From: Gordius sp. MW1 | Lineage: Eukaryota > Nematomorpha > Gordioida > Gordea > Gordiidae | Length of the DNA: 64,000 nt | Direction of reading: 5' to 3' | NCBI GenBank assembly: GCA_964036665.1 | Contig: OZ038533.1 | Span: 19,588,575 to 19,652,574 of the forward strand | Part shown: piece after piece, positions 1 to 11,739 of the stretch | Numbering within the stretch: the stretch's first letter is position 1 | Layout: each line of letters opens with the position of its first letter | The notes under the pieces: model-generated | Seen by the model: the letters and a program-made list of their open reading frames with translations, nothing else | The model's database searches: none | Told to the model about the DNA's origin: nothing | Program-made: the position numbers and the translations under genes

Positions 1-3000
1 ATAATAACTTCTCTAAATTGAAGAAATTGATTAACATGAAAATTCCAAATTTTGATAAGATTTTTTTAAAGCTCGGGAATTTTACCGCCCTTTTCGATGC
101 GAATGAAGAAACCATGCAGAAAAAGACTATGACCTCATTTTTAAATGAATACTATGGGCAAAGCGCCGCTCTCGTCTTATTACATATGGAAAGTTCAAAA
201 TTGTGAAATTGAGCAAAGTATTAAAAGTGTAAGGATACCTGATCGGTGGATGGTAAGTTATAACAATATATAAGGAAGAAGATGTTCAGGGACGCGAAGG
301 GTTGACAAAATGTCATTGAAGCAAGACCTAGGATAATCTTTATATACGAGCGACAAGTGGATTGATGCCTGACAAGTCAACATCAGATGCCATCATGGGC
401 GTAGCCAGAATTGGATTTAGAAGAGCGAGAGAGGGGCAAAAATATAATTTTAGTAATTTTAGACATAATTATATTAAATTTAGAAGATTATTTGGGTTTA
501 GAGGGGGGCATCCGCCCGTCCCTGTCACCTCCTGGCTACGCCCATGGATGCCATACAAAGTATAATGTCACTAAAGTAAATAGAAATGCCTCCTCACTTC
601 TGGGTGCAATGTGTTCCGTTATTTAGGAAATATTTTCTTCAAGTTGCTAAGCGGTTGCTAAAAGTCTGTCCCACAATTGTTTATTTTAGGCGTAGTTAAT
701 TTTAATCTAGGACATGTATAAAAGCGTAAAAATCAATGTATGGAAATCTAATCAGAAAGTTTAAATGTAGGCGAGTGTCAGGGATTCGGCACGAAGTTCG
801 ATATTCGTTATAACAATGATGGATTGAATAACTAAAGACCTAAGATGCGAATCAGCATGGGCAATGTACTTTATAAATGATATAGTGTTAAACCTAAGTT
901 CCAGTTCAGATTGCAATCGCATGATAAAGTATGAATAAATCGGATTGAAACCCTCGCCTTACAATCTTTCGTTATAAAATTTGGTACATATGGATGGAAT
1001 TGATAACTGATGTTTAAACAGAAAGAAGAAATTAAAATATCTAAAGGTACAATGTGAGAAGATTAAGGCAATCAACGCATATTTGCTAAATTAGGAATCT
1101 AGTGGTGTGATGTGTGTTAAACACATATCTCCCAAAATTAATGACGTTATCTGCCAACGGTGTTATACGGATGGAAGACATAGACAATCAAAGCAAAAAA
1201 AGGGCAGAGAGTGGCTACAATTAAAATGATTATTAAGCTGGATCTTGGGAATGCGCAAGTGGGACGGGAAATCAAGAGACATGAAATAGTAACAGGCGGT
1301 GTTTATACAGATAAAGTTGGTTGTAAAAAGGATCGAATGATAATATTCTGAGAGGGGGAGAATGCCTCGTAACATGAAGGTCCAAATTAAATGTAAGCAA
1401 AGGTGATGAAGACTAGGACTAGGAGAAAATTATTGGTGTAAATGCAGTAATACATGGAGAAATTGTATAAGGAGTTGATTACCAAGTGTGACTAACATCG
1501 ATTTAATTAATGTATAAGGTACAGGATAAAAGAACTTAAAAAAATAAATCATCTAAGAAGGCAAATTTTGTTAACAAATTAGAAACGTGCGTATTTTATA
1601 TTTCCATTTTGCAAACCCAATAATACTTAACCTAACAATTGTAACATTAATCAATGGCTATACTTAATAGTTTTTGGCATCTATCTACTTTTATTAATTT
1701 TTATTTTGAGAGTGTCATTATATTAGGTAACAAGAAGTGATATAGAGCTATTGATGCTTAATGTACATTACGTAATTTGTATTTTTCATAATGTCTGCTC
1801 TTTTTATTACCAGCTCTTTCGTTCACGTTTCTCATAACCAGCTCAAAAGGTGAATATTACTACATTCCTACCTTTTCTTTCTTCATCCGAATCTTTACCA
1901 TCTTAGTCAATTGGCACTTCTATTATGCCACGCACGTTGGTAAAAGTACAAAAAACAACAGCAATAACATGGACTAATTCAAAGAACACATTTGTTTTTA
2001 TTTATATACCTATATGATAAACCTATACCTCACATCTGATTACAACCATCTACTTAAATAAATAAATATATAAACAAAGCACATAAGTCACCAAAGTATG
2101 TCTTTAAAAAGCATATAATTGCTTCAATGATGTTAATTATTATATTTATGATACAAATATCGGTTTAATAATAATATAATGATCATTTTTAAAGCAGTGA
2201 ACGTTTGGTAGGAATAAAAATTGTAAATCTGTTGATTCCTTTATTTTTTGTATTATCACGTTTTCCAATAAGAAACCTGCTAAATTACTCTATTAAGATA
2301 AAGTTCATGCTTAGATGAGATTGAATGATTAGGGACTATTAAAAAGCCATTATAACACGAAAATCATTACAATTCTAATTTCATTTATGCGTGTCAAATT
2401 AAGATATGTATTAAAATTTAGCACTTCTTAATTTAAAATCCTATAAAACCACTACCCACCCTACATATTATGCCATGATAACATGAATGCAGAAGAGTTC
2501 TTTACTATTCAATATTTTAAGTGATAATTATTTAGGTGCAAGATTTGAATATGGAATTTTTACCTTAGATTTCATTTTTGATTATGGTACTGGATGTCTA
2601 TACCAGAGGTCGGATGTGTTAAAAATTTCTGCCCGAACCCCGTCCGGTCGGGTGTAATAACTAAGCTGCCAGCCCGCGTCCGCCCGTACCCTTTTAAGTG
2701 TCCGCCAGCCATGCTTAAATTATTAAAGTTGCCCGAAATGCCCGGCCCAAAATGGTTATATTATGTAAAAAAATTAATTTTGTTCTCCAATTTTTTTGGA
2801 TAAGTACTAAATACTAAGATTAACAAATATGATACAGACATATGAAAAAGTGACAAAGTAATATACGAAAGCAGAATATGACATTATTTAAGAATATCAT
2901 TTAACCTGAATTGCCGAAATCTTGTTATGGTGCCCGCCCGAAAATCCATCCAGGCCCTGCGTTTTTGGTCTCCGGCCAATACACCTTTTTATCTTTTGAT

Positions 3001-4010
3001 AGCTTGTGCATATTATTAGCCATAAGTACACTATAATTAATTTTTTAATCGCAAATAATTAATAAAATAGGTGGTAGAGAGTATACTACAATATTTTAAT
3101 ATAATAAGTTGTAGGGATGGTTTAATTAATTGCGCCGGTCAATACACTGAAACTCGTCGCATATTAATTGATTCATCTTTGGGTCAAATTTTGTGTTAAT
3201 CCACGTTCTCACATATTTCAGTTAAATTTTAAATTTTTATCACCATAAAATAAACGTTTATCTTCTACTTCATATAATTGGTGACCCAGGTTAATAACGC
3301 ATCATCTGATAGATATTTTAAAGCACCTATTGTTTTCATTTATAAAAATTTAAATCGAGAAAAGTAAATTAATACAAATACCTTAACAATTTTATTTATG
3401 TCCCAGTAGTAACCATCCTTGGTAATTTAGAACCCGAGGATGCCCAATTCTTTAAATAAATATTACAATTTATTTCCGCAATTACACACGACCATAACAT
3501 CTTTGTCAGGGGCGAATAATAGTTTTTCCGCGGAGAGAGGGTGGCGTATTGCATAGTAATTAATAACAGAATTAACACTTGACCGATATGGTATCAAAAA
3601 TTGATGTCCTTTTCTCTTTTATGGCGAGACATGTACACTTGGTTTATGTTGAATAGTTGCAGTTTTATATATAAGGAGAAGTCTGCCATGTGCATCATGC
3701 AACTACGACCCATCAAAACAATCTAAAATTAAACCGCCTAGGAGCGATCATAGCGATTTAACCGGTCAGTGTGTCCTGAGCAGTATCTAATTAAAATTCT
3801 TCGTCTATTTTATATCCAAAGTAAATTAGATAAATTGATCTTCGCTTTTTTAATGCATCGGGGTGTAGGCTAGCTATCTGATTTATTTTCTATTAGCAAT
3901 TGACTCCTATGTACGTTAGATTTGATTTTCTAATATCGTAAGACGACCAAATAAGTCATCGCCCAAATTCCTTAAGGTACCTAATTGCGTATACACTTAA
4001 ACATACGGCG
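1..4010. other. Gene-poor left flank of ZNF622
   Basis: AT-rich DNA with no reading frame I can link to a family. The open frames (60-71 codons) lack splice context and family motifs. It contains one complete copy of the GGGCGTAGCCAG element (394-546) and a stretch at about 2600-2960 with the GC-rich 'gcccg/cccgg' words that recur at 17935 and 21598, so probably a decayed relative of that element. The rest shows nothing I can name. Confidence 0.6.
394..546. mobile_element. GGGCGTAGCCAG-family MITE copy 1
   Basis: About 150 bp bounded by inverted ends 'catgggcgtagccag' and 'ctggctacgcccatg'. Inside are an AT-rich core and an inner GC-rich block (ggggcaaa ... gcatccgcccgtccc). Three other copies lie at 13236, 13950 and 17029. 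There is no coding capacity, so this is a non-autonomous terminal-inverted-repeat element. Confidence 0.75.
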
Positions 4011-7000
4011 ATGATAAACTCGAGTTGTTTAACTTGTAGAGCTTCCTTCGAAAATCCTGCATTACAGAGAGATCATTATAAATCGGAATGGCATAGATAC
4101 AATCTTAAGAGAAAGATACTTAATTTATTTCCAATTGATTATGAGATATTTTTGAGTAAATCAAAATTATCTGGCCAAGTAAATTTTTAGTAAATTGAGT
4201 ACATAATTAATAAATAGATAATAGATGAAACGGAATCATTATATTGCAAGGCTTGCAATAAAGGTTTTCTATCAAGAAACTCTTATGACACTCATGTTAA
4301 ATCAAAGAAACACTTAAATTCTGTCCAGATTAATGGTAAGAATTCAATTGAGATGGTTGCCAATCATGTTAATAAACATTTGGAAAAATTAAACATTGAG
4401 TCACATGAGGCTGGTAGAAAATTGGAAAGATTAAATACTGAGGCCCATATTAATGGTAAGTCATATCTTATTAATTTAAATTGTTCTCTAATATCTAAAT
4501 ATTAACAAATTTGTATGTAATTTAATGTGTGTTACGGGGCCACAATATATGATTTTAAATGTATTTTACCATGGCTGCTAAAATTAGTTAAGAGTTTGAT
4601 CTAAAAAAATTTTCTTAGCTCGCATACTTTATCTCTTGATTCATTATTAGTTGAAACAGAGAGTATAGCATCAGAAAAATCATGGTCAACGTTATCATCA
4701 AGCCAAGATCACATTGAGGATTTAGATAGTTCCTTACCTGAACATATAAATAAAAATCAGCACCTAAATTGTCTGTTTTGTACTTGTTTGAGTGATACAA
4801 CTTCTGAAAATTTGTTTCATATGCAAGATCATCATGGATTTTTTATCCCATATGAATCCAAAGTGGTTGATATCGATGGCTATCTAAATTATTTAGGTAA
4901 ATCTAAAATTCTTCCTTAGTTTTTATGTATTTGTGAATATTAAACTTTTTATTTTTATTAATTATTACTTGAGTATGTCTTATTTTTATATTAACTCATA
5001 CATTGCCTAGGCTTTGTTAATAAATATTTTAAATATATATTAATTACTTTTAATTATCATTATTATTAATTTTAATGATTATATTTCTTTCAGCCTATAA
5101 GCTAAACTTTTGCAACATTTGTTTATGGTGTAATCGAAACTTTACCGACACCCTGTCCTGTCAAAAGCATATCACAGACAAAGGACATTTCAAGTTGCAA
5201 TTTGAACGAGATGACAGTGACCACGTTTTAGAATATCTGCAATTTTATTGCAGGAAAAAGTATGTATATGATTTTCAGTTTTTAATCCTACTATAAAATA
5301 TGTAAATGTTTCTTAAAATAATTCCTTTATTTTGGTAGCTTTATAGAAGGTTAATGTCCAAAGACTTTTATATTGTAACCAAAATTGGTTTGATAATTTT
5401 TAATTAGATAATATTTTTCTTGCCAACTTTTAAATTTGTTTTATTGTATGCAAATCTAGGTGATGTTTAAAATTATCCATTTTCATAAATATTTAATATT
5501 TTGAATTTATTATTTCAAGCCTCAAAGATATTACTAACAATCCTGCAAAATTAAGTAAAGCCCTGGATAGGATATTTGTTCCCATTATACATATCACAAC
5601 AGATGATAAAGACTTATTCAAACCTAGCATTAATGGCGTCAGCAGCGAGACATATGAAATGGCTTTGCCAAATGGTATTTAGAATGTAGAAATTCTCACT
5701 TACATTAACTTTTGTTGGCTTTTTAAACCTTAGTTTGCAGCAATGTGGAGAAATCAAAAGGATTTTGACTTTTGTCCATACTATTATTTTTTCCAAAGAT
5801 TTTGATTCCCTTTATGTAACATTTTTTGTAGGCTATATTAAGGTAATTAATGAAAAGTTAGTATAAGTAATCTTATTAAAATTTCTTATATCCAAAATTA
5901 TTGTCCCTTTTCATATGTTAAATCCATATGGTCTTTATGAAGGACCAGTGATAATGAATTTTAAGATTAAATATTTATAAAGTCATTAGCCTTTTGTATC
6001 AATTACCATCAAAACATAGACTTAGCTAAATAATCTACATCTCTTTAATAGGAGACAGGCCAATTTAGTTTAGGATTAAATAGTATTATAAAATTAGAAC
6101 TTTCTATTAAATTAAATTATACATATATTACCTAGTAATCAAATTAAATGAAAGAGAAAGTAGGGCGGCCATTTTGAAATGATCATAAATTGCTTAAAAG
6201 GGTATTTTATTACTTCGGCGTCAAAATGACCCTTTAAAAATGGTTTTTTATTTAGCCATCTTATAATATTAGTATATCTATAATAGAAATATTTATGCTA
6301 TGAATTAACACCCCAACCCCCTCCCCCTATATTCCCTACCAATTACAATCAAAATACCAAGTGATTTTTTTCCAAAAATTTAATTGCTATGCAATTTATG
6401 GGCTCGTTTTTTTTATTTTAATTTCGAAACAGGTTCGTAAAATAGCTATAAAAATATTATTTAAATAAAATAGTCAGGATTATCGAATAGGCTTTAAAAA
6501 TGCCTTTTCATCTTTATTTCTTTTTGGGGGCGTACGATTTTTATGACCCTTTAACGCGAATTTCAAGTGATGTCAAATTCTTTTAATAAAATTTTGAATA
6601 TAAATCATAATAAAAATTATGAGGATGAAAAAATAGTAGTTAGTTTGCTTAATTTTCCAAATAAATGTCACTAATTATCTCCCGAGAAATTATATTTATT
6701 AAAAATTACCTTTAACCACAACCGGGAGAACTTATACCTTATCTATAATTGAAATGTCTGATGCGACATCAAAACATATTGCTTTAAGTAAAAATACACT
6801 TTAAATGGTGTTAAATTAATTTAAAGAGGCGTTTGGAGACATGCCCTCCGTCATACTTTTTCATAAATACTTATTATTAAATATCAAACAAGAATCAATC
6901 AATATTTACTTGTAATTACAACTGTTGAAGTAAATTATTAAAGTTACAAAGCTGTTTATATTTCAAAAAGAATTAAATATGTAACCTACTCGGAGAAAAA

Positions 7001-8879
7001 CTCGTTATTTTAAGTGTAATTGATAGGGAATTGGGGGGGGGGGGTTGGGGTGTAAATTCATAGCATAAATATTTGTATTATAGATATACTAATATTATGA
7101 GATGGCTAAATGAGCAATAAAACCATTTTTAGAGGGTTTAGGGGCCAAATAAGTAAACTACCCTTTAGAGCAATTTATAAACATTTCAAGATGGCCGCCC
7201 TACTTTCTCTTCTATTTAATTTGATTACTAGGTAGTATAAAACATTTGTCTCAAATTTGAAACCGTTTGAGAGGTTTCAACAGTAATCATGCGGTGCCAT
7301 TTCGGCCATTATGAGATGACCAATCGTTAAAAAAAATTTTTTAATTTTTTTTATGGAGATAGGTCTTATTTATTATTACAACAAGATCTATGATTTAGGA
7401 ACCAATAACTTATAAGTTTTATGGAATAAAGCATCACGAACCGATTTTTTAAAAGGCCGATTTTTGACCTTTGAGCCCTCACAATTCGAAAAGTAGTGGC
7501 CGAGATGAGCTAAAATTTTAGGAGACTAATAATTTTAATAGTTTTAACATTTCCACCAATTATAAAAATTTGAGGGGGTCGGCCGAAAACGTGGCGACTG
7601 CTTCTTCATAACCAAGATATTTTTAATTTCTATATTAAATTTAAACTAAATCTGCATCATTTGTTCAGACATTGTCATATTGTGCTTTAAACCAAGCTTA
7701 TATACCCCTTGGAATTGCAACAGTTATTCCCATGCTTAGCTATTATATAAAGGAGTGTTGTAAAACTGTTGGTTTTGTTAGGTCGACGTCAATTCTGGTC
7801 TGTTTTTCACATTTCGACTCTGCCTAGCGGTCGACTAAGAAAAACAGACCAAAATACTTTTGATCTCATTATCTCCGAATTCGTAACATTTTAGCCAAAA
7901 TGAATTTACTAAAATTTAATTTAAATCATGAAAGAATTTTTGTTTTTTTTCGTCAGGCTTCGTAATCTCAAGTGTGTCACAAGCACAACCTATCTAGTAG
8001 TATTGTAAGAACGCTGGGTTTTGTTTGGTCGACCTTTGTTTCAAGTCGATTACATAAACAAACCAAAGATTTTTTGGTCTTACAATTTTCACTTTTTTCA
8101 TTTTTTAGGTAACATTTTGGGCCACAGATCTCTAAACGTCTATTACAAGCAAAAGCTATCATCGTACGGGAAAGGGGGCAGTTCGAAGAAATCCCTGAAA
8201 ATTCAAAGATTGTTTGCTTCAGCACATCTCTCACATCTCGTTGCCACGCAATACGGCAAAAAATTAACCAGTAAATTTGGGCCATACATATATTCAACTT
8301 TGTTTTTTTCGTGCTAGATAAGTGATGGATTTCGTAGTTATAAACACAGAGAGTTTTGGCATCTAGCGTTGTAATAACGGCTGAGTTTTGTTTGGTCGAC
8401 GTTTGGTTTTAGTCGACTAAACATAATCAGACCGGTTTGACCAAAAATCTTGGTCTGTTATTGGGTCTAAAACAGACAAAACTTAGTTGTCGTAAACATA
8501 AATAGACCATAGGTTTGATTAAAAAACCCTGGGCTGTTAAAAAGCCTTTGGTCAGTTTATGCGACTAAGTGGTCGACTAAAAGCAAAGGTCGACCAGGCA
8601 AGACCCAGCCGTTTTTACAACACTAATGACAGCTTTGAAATTAGAAAATAAAGTTAGAATATTCCCAAAACTCTGGATATTTAATAAAATAAATCTAACC
8701 CCTAACTTAGCATGTTGTTTTATGTGTATAATATTTTCTGCTTGTGTGTATTAGAGCGTGATATAAAAAGAGATAGGATGAACTTTATACGTCCATACAA
8801 GGCATATCAGAGACGCCAATTAAAGATTATGGAACAGGCAAATAATCAAGCTCATTTTAGGCAACAAGTCGACTTCTAG
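4011..8879 (+). CDS. ZNF622: ZNF622/REI1-type zinc-finger 60S ribosome assembly factor
   Basis: Exons by splice signals and homology: 4011-4155, 4225-4455, 4651-4896, 5094-5259, 5520-5674, 8109-8270, 8755-8879 (1,230 nt, 409 aa). The first finger is C6-x2-C9...H22-x5-H28 followed by HRYNLKRK, the hallmark of the REI1/ZNF622 family. The second is C56-x2-C59...H72-x5-H78. The third (CLFCTC...HMQDHHGFFIP) lies in exon 3 and the fourth (ICLWCN) in exon 4. Exon 6 gives GHRSLNVYYKQKL and exon 7 ends HFRQQVDF, both matching the family C-terminus. Family members act in the cytoplasm in late 60S maturation and recycling of export factors. ATG 4011 is chosen because the finger starts five residues later. 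The exon 1/2 junction is the least certain; the choice given keeps phase. Intron 5 (2.4 kb) is packed with repeats. A poly(A) signal AATAAA lies at 8960-8965. Confidence 0.9.
6131..7232. mobile_element. 1.1-kb foldback element in ZNF622 intron 5
   Basis: The ends are long inverted repeats of about 190 bp. The left end starts 'cctagtaatcaaattaaatg' and the right end finishes with its complement 'ttgattactagg'. Both arms carry the 'gggcggccatttt' / 'aagatggccgccc' block and an outer AT-rich part. The arms differ at scattered positions and the middle has no long frame. A run of 13 G lies near 7034. It is a non-autonomous palindromic element that accounts for nearly half of the intron. Confidence 0.75.
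7754..8625. mobile_element. Cluster of three AGTGTTGTAA foldback MITEs in ZNF622 intron 5 and intron 6
   Basis: Copies at about 7754-7862 (truncated), 7999-8085 (truncated, ending just before exon 6) and 8365-8625 (both ends present, enlarged). All carry the family words 'gggttttgtttggtcgac', 'ggtctgttttt' and 'cagccgtttttacaacact'. Each copy can fold on itself. They flank exon 6 on both sides, the first two upstream of it and the third downstream. Confidence 0.75.
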
Positions 8880-9636
8880 AGCCCATTTATTTCTAAAATA
8901 TGTAGATTTATTGTTGATTTTGCGTTAAAAAATTAAAGTTGTTTTTTAGTTATTTTATTAATAAAGAATAGGTATAGCTGGGATGTTTGTTTATAAAGTA
9001 AATGTATGTTCTTGTTATAGATGTTTATATATTCATCGCCAGTAGTAGTGTCTTATTAGGATGTAAAAATTATTATTACTAAATAACATAACATTCAATA
9101 CCTTTAGTATGGTATACGTTTAGATAGACTATGGAGATTGTTCATTTGGTTTTAAGTAAGTGTTTTAATTAGATAAATATTTCGAAATATTTTTAATAGT
9201 GTACATAAATAAGGAATTTTGTTATGGCTTATGTGGTTAAACTCTTCTATATTGGCTAATTAATCATAAAATATTTGTTCTGGCGTTACAAAAAGAATTC
9301 AAAAAAACAACAGGAAATTCATTCAATTCTTAACTATTATGCGCCTACTCTTATTGAAAACTATTTGAATTATAGAAATAAAAAACAAGAGCCCTCCAAT
9401 TAATCTAGTCTATACAGTTAAAATAACTCTAATTTTTCCTTATTTTGAGAATTTACTTCTGATTTTTTTTATAAAAGGCCTTTACATGGAAATTTAAGCT
9501 ATTAAAACTGCACGAAACGACATTGGTTTAGTTATAATAGTATACTAAAAATTTCTAGAACAAATTTTTAATCAGCACTCTTAAATAACGTAAACATTCT
9601 AGCTTAATTAGTTAGAATTTGTGAAATAGTATATCC
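8880..9636. other. ZNF622 3' region and intergenic DNA
   Basis: AT-rich DNA after the ZNF622 stop. AATAAA at 8960-8965 is the probable cleavage signal. I see no gene or repeat in the rest. Confidence 0.5.
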
Positions 9637-9939
9637 ATGAACTTTATTTATCTATCCTTTTGGGTGATTTTAGTTTCGATTAAAAATTATAAATTCGCCA
9701 ATATTTCACGATGTGTCGATATGTTCGGACATGGAATAGCTGTGGGTGAGCAATATTATCCTGACATTTTGAACCCCTGCCATATTTGCACCTGTAAAAA
9801 ATTTGGTGACAATAAATTATGTCACATTCCGGACTGTTTACCGGATCCTCAGCAATGTATTAATAATCGTAAGGGAAGATTTGCTCTGGTTTGCTGTACT
9901 CTACTGTGTCCCAAAAAGAGGAGAAAATATATTACTTAG
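9637..9939 (+). CDS. Small secreted protein with a single VWC domain
   Basis: Intact 100-aa single-exon frame. Residues 1-20 are hydrophobic and look like a signal peptide. The mature part has ten cysteines in the order C, CxxCxC, C, C, C, CC, C with the usual 'G...YYPD...NPCHIC' context. This is the von Willebrand factor type C signature found in BMP-binding and other extracellular proteins. It ends with a basic KKRRK tail. The length fits one VWC domain and nothing else. An upstream exon cannot be excluded, but ATG 9637 gives a good signal peptide. AATAAA lies at 10020-10025. The partner and pathway are unknown; extracellular action is inferred from the family. Confidence 0.8.
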   Translation: MNFIYLSFWVILVSIKNYKFANISRCVDMFGHGIAVGEQYYPDILNPCHICTCKKFGDNKLCHIPDCLPDPQQCINNRKGRFALVCCTLLCPKKRRKYIT

Positions 9940-11739
9940 CAGAAAGCCTTGCTATTCATTTGCACATCGATTATGCTAGTTTTTTCTATGTATTTAACAT
10001 TGTATGAAAATTTTATAACAATAAATTTGTACAAATGTGTATTATGAGCAAAATTACTTATTTTTACATACTACTACGATAGGTGAATTTTGTGATTTTT
10101 GTATTATAATATTTTTAAAAGTCACACTTATATAAGATTTTAGTGGAAAAAGAGACAATTTTATCAATGTGCAAAATCTTTATTAAATGGTATACAAAAA
10201 ATTACATTCACGACTAAAAAAATAAAAATATAAAAAAAATTGCAGGATTTAAAAAATACGAAAATGTGTTTTTATATGTCTTTAAATTGTATTCTATTAA
10301 ATTAATGATCAAATAGATTTAATGTTAAGCCGAAAAATGTAAAATTACGTTTTTAGATCAATCTCGTATAGTATAAAATGAACACTACAATTGTTTCGGG
10401 GAATAATTCATTTTAAACTGCAGAATTTGCTTTTAAACTATGATGTCAAATATTATAAAATCCAAAATTTAATTATTTTTGCACAAATATTATAAATGTT
10501 AGTAATTATATTATTAATATATACATACGATAGATAGTTTAATTTAAATGCCCTTTTTGACGGTCATATAAAATATATTTACGCAAGGTTAATACACCTG
10601 TCCCATAATAAGCAATGTATATGCTTAAAATTTTTGGCCCGCCTCTTATATTATATTTAATATGCGAAAGGCTTAGCTTACACTCCTTTTTGTCATATCA
10701 TCAATTTCAATGTCAGAATACGCTCATCTATTCACCTAAAAGCTTTGGTATTTTACATAGCTTTCCTTAAATAATTTCAGACTTTTTTCCAAAAAGGTAA
10801 GTATTTTAATTATTTCAAAAAATTATTAATTTTTTATTTGGTTTTGTTATTAAATTTTATATAAAGTGTAATATGTTAAAAGCAAAGTGTATTTTATTAT
10901 AAAAAAATTTTATTTGTATATTTTTTGGTTTGTTTGGAATTATATGATTTTCTTTAAAACACTTCAATTAATTTGTAATTTTGTTATATATTTAATCAAA
11001 AGTTTATATATTAAAATATTACTAAAATGTTTTATCATATCATGAATTTAGTTTTTACTTATTAATCTTCCTATTAAAATAATGAGAAAATTTAAAATAA
11101 AATAATTAGAAAAAATTATTTTTTTAACGTCCCCTAATATTCTTTTATTATTTTTTATGCAAAATATATTAAAGTCTTGTAACCAAAGCTTTTATTCAAA
11201 ATAACAGTCATTTTCCTGTAATATAGATTTAGAAAAAAAATTGATTTAATACTTGCGATCCAATACATATAAAAATTTGCAGTTTTTAAAAATAATATGA
11301 GATTTAATGTATAAATAATATTAAAACACATGCCAAAACATTTCCCAATTTAATAGTAATGCCTGCATTTTAAAACTTTAAATAAATTTCATAAAAACGT
11401 TTAAATAGTGTTAAATATGTAAATCATAATTTCCTAGGCATTATCACGGTCATGCCTCCTTAATGACATTTTAATTAAATTATACATACTTAAATAAGTT
11501 AACACTTTTGGAACTTGATATATAAAAATCAGTGTTGTAAAAGACGTGGGTTTTGTTTAGTCGACCTATGGTTTTAGTCGACTAAACGTAAACAGCAGAG
11601 CTAAGGTTTTTTGGTCTGTTTATGTTTGGTCAACCGCTAGGCTTAGTCAAAATTTTCTAAACAGACCCGAAAACGAAACCCAGGGCTTTTCACAACACTA
11701 ATTGAAATTAATGTGTCAACACGTTTACATAGCTATGCA
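9940..11739. other. Intergenic region with probable 5' UTR exon of the SLC7 gene
   Basis: Mostly AT-rich and featureless. A good donor (AAAAAG|GTAAGT) sits at 10796/10797, and an acceptor (TTACATAG|) at 11732/11733 lies seven bases before the SLC7 start codon. I infer a non-coding first exon near 10600-10796 and a 5' UTR intron. A foldback MITE (11531-11700) lies inside that intron. Confidence 0.4.
11531..11700. mobile_element. AGTGTTGTAA foldback MITE
   Basis: Starts 'agtgttgtaaaagacgtggg' and ends with 'cccagggcttttcacaacact', an imperfect complement. The interior carries 'ttagtcgac' and 'ttggtctgttta' words and pairs with itself over most of its length. It lies immediately upstream of the SLC7 first coding exon. 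Confidence 0.8.

Noticed and set aside
1163..1375. 70-codon minus-strand frame
   Set aside because: Cysteine/phenylalanine-rich translation of AT-rich DNA, with no partner exons or motif.
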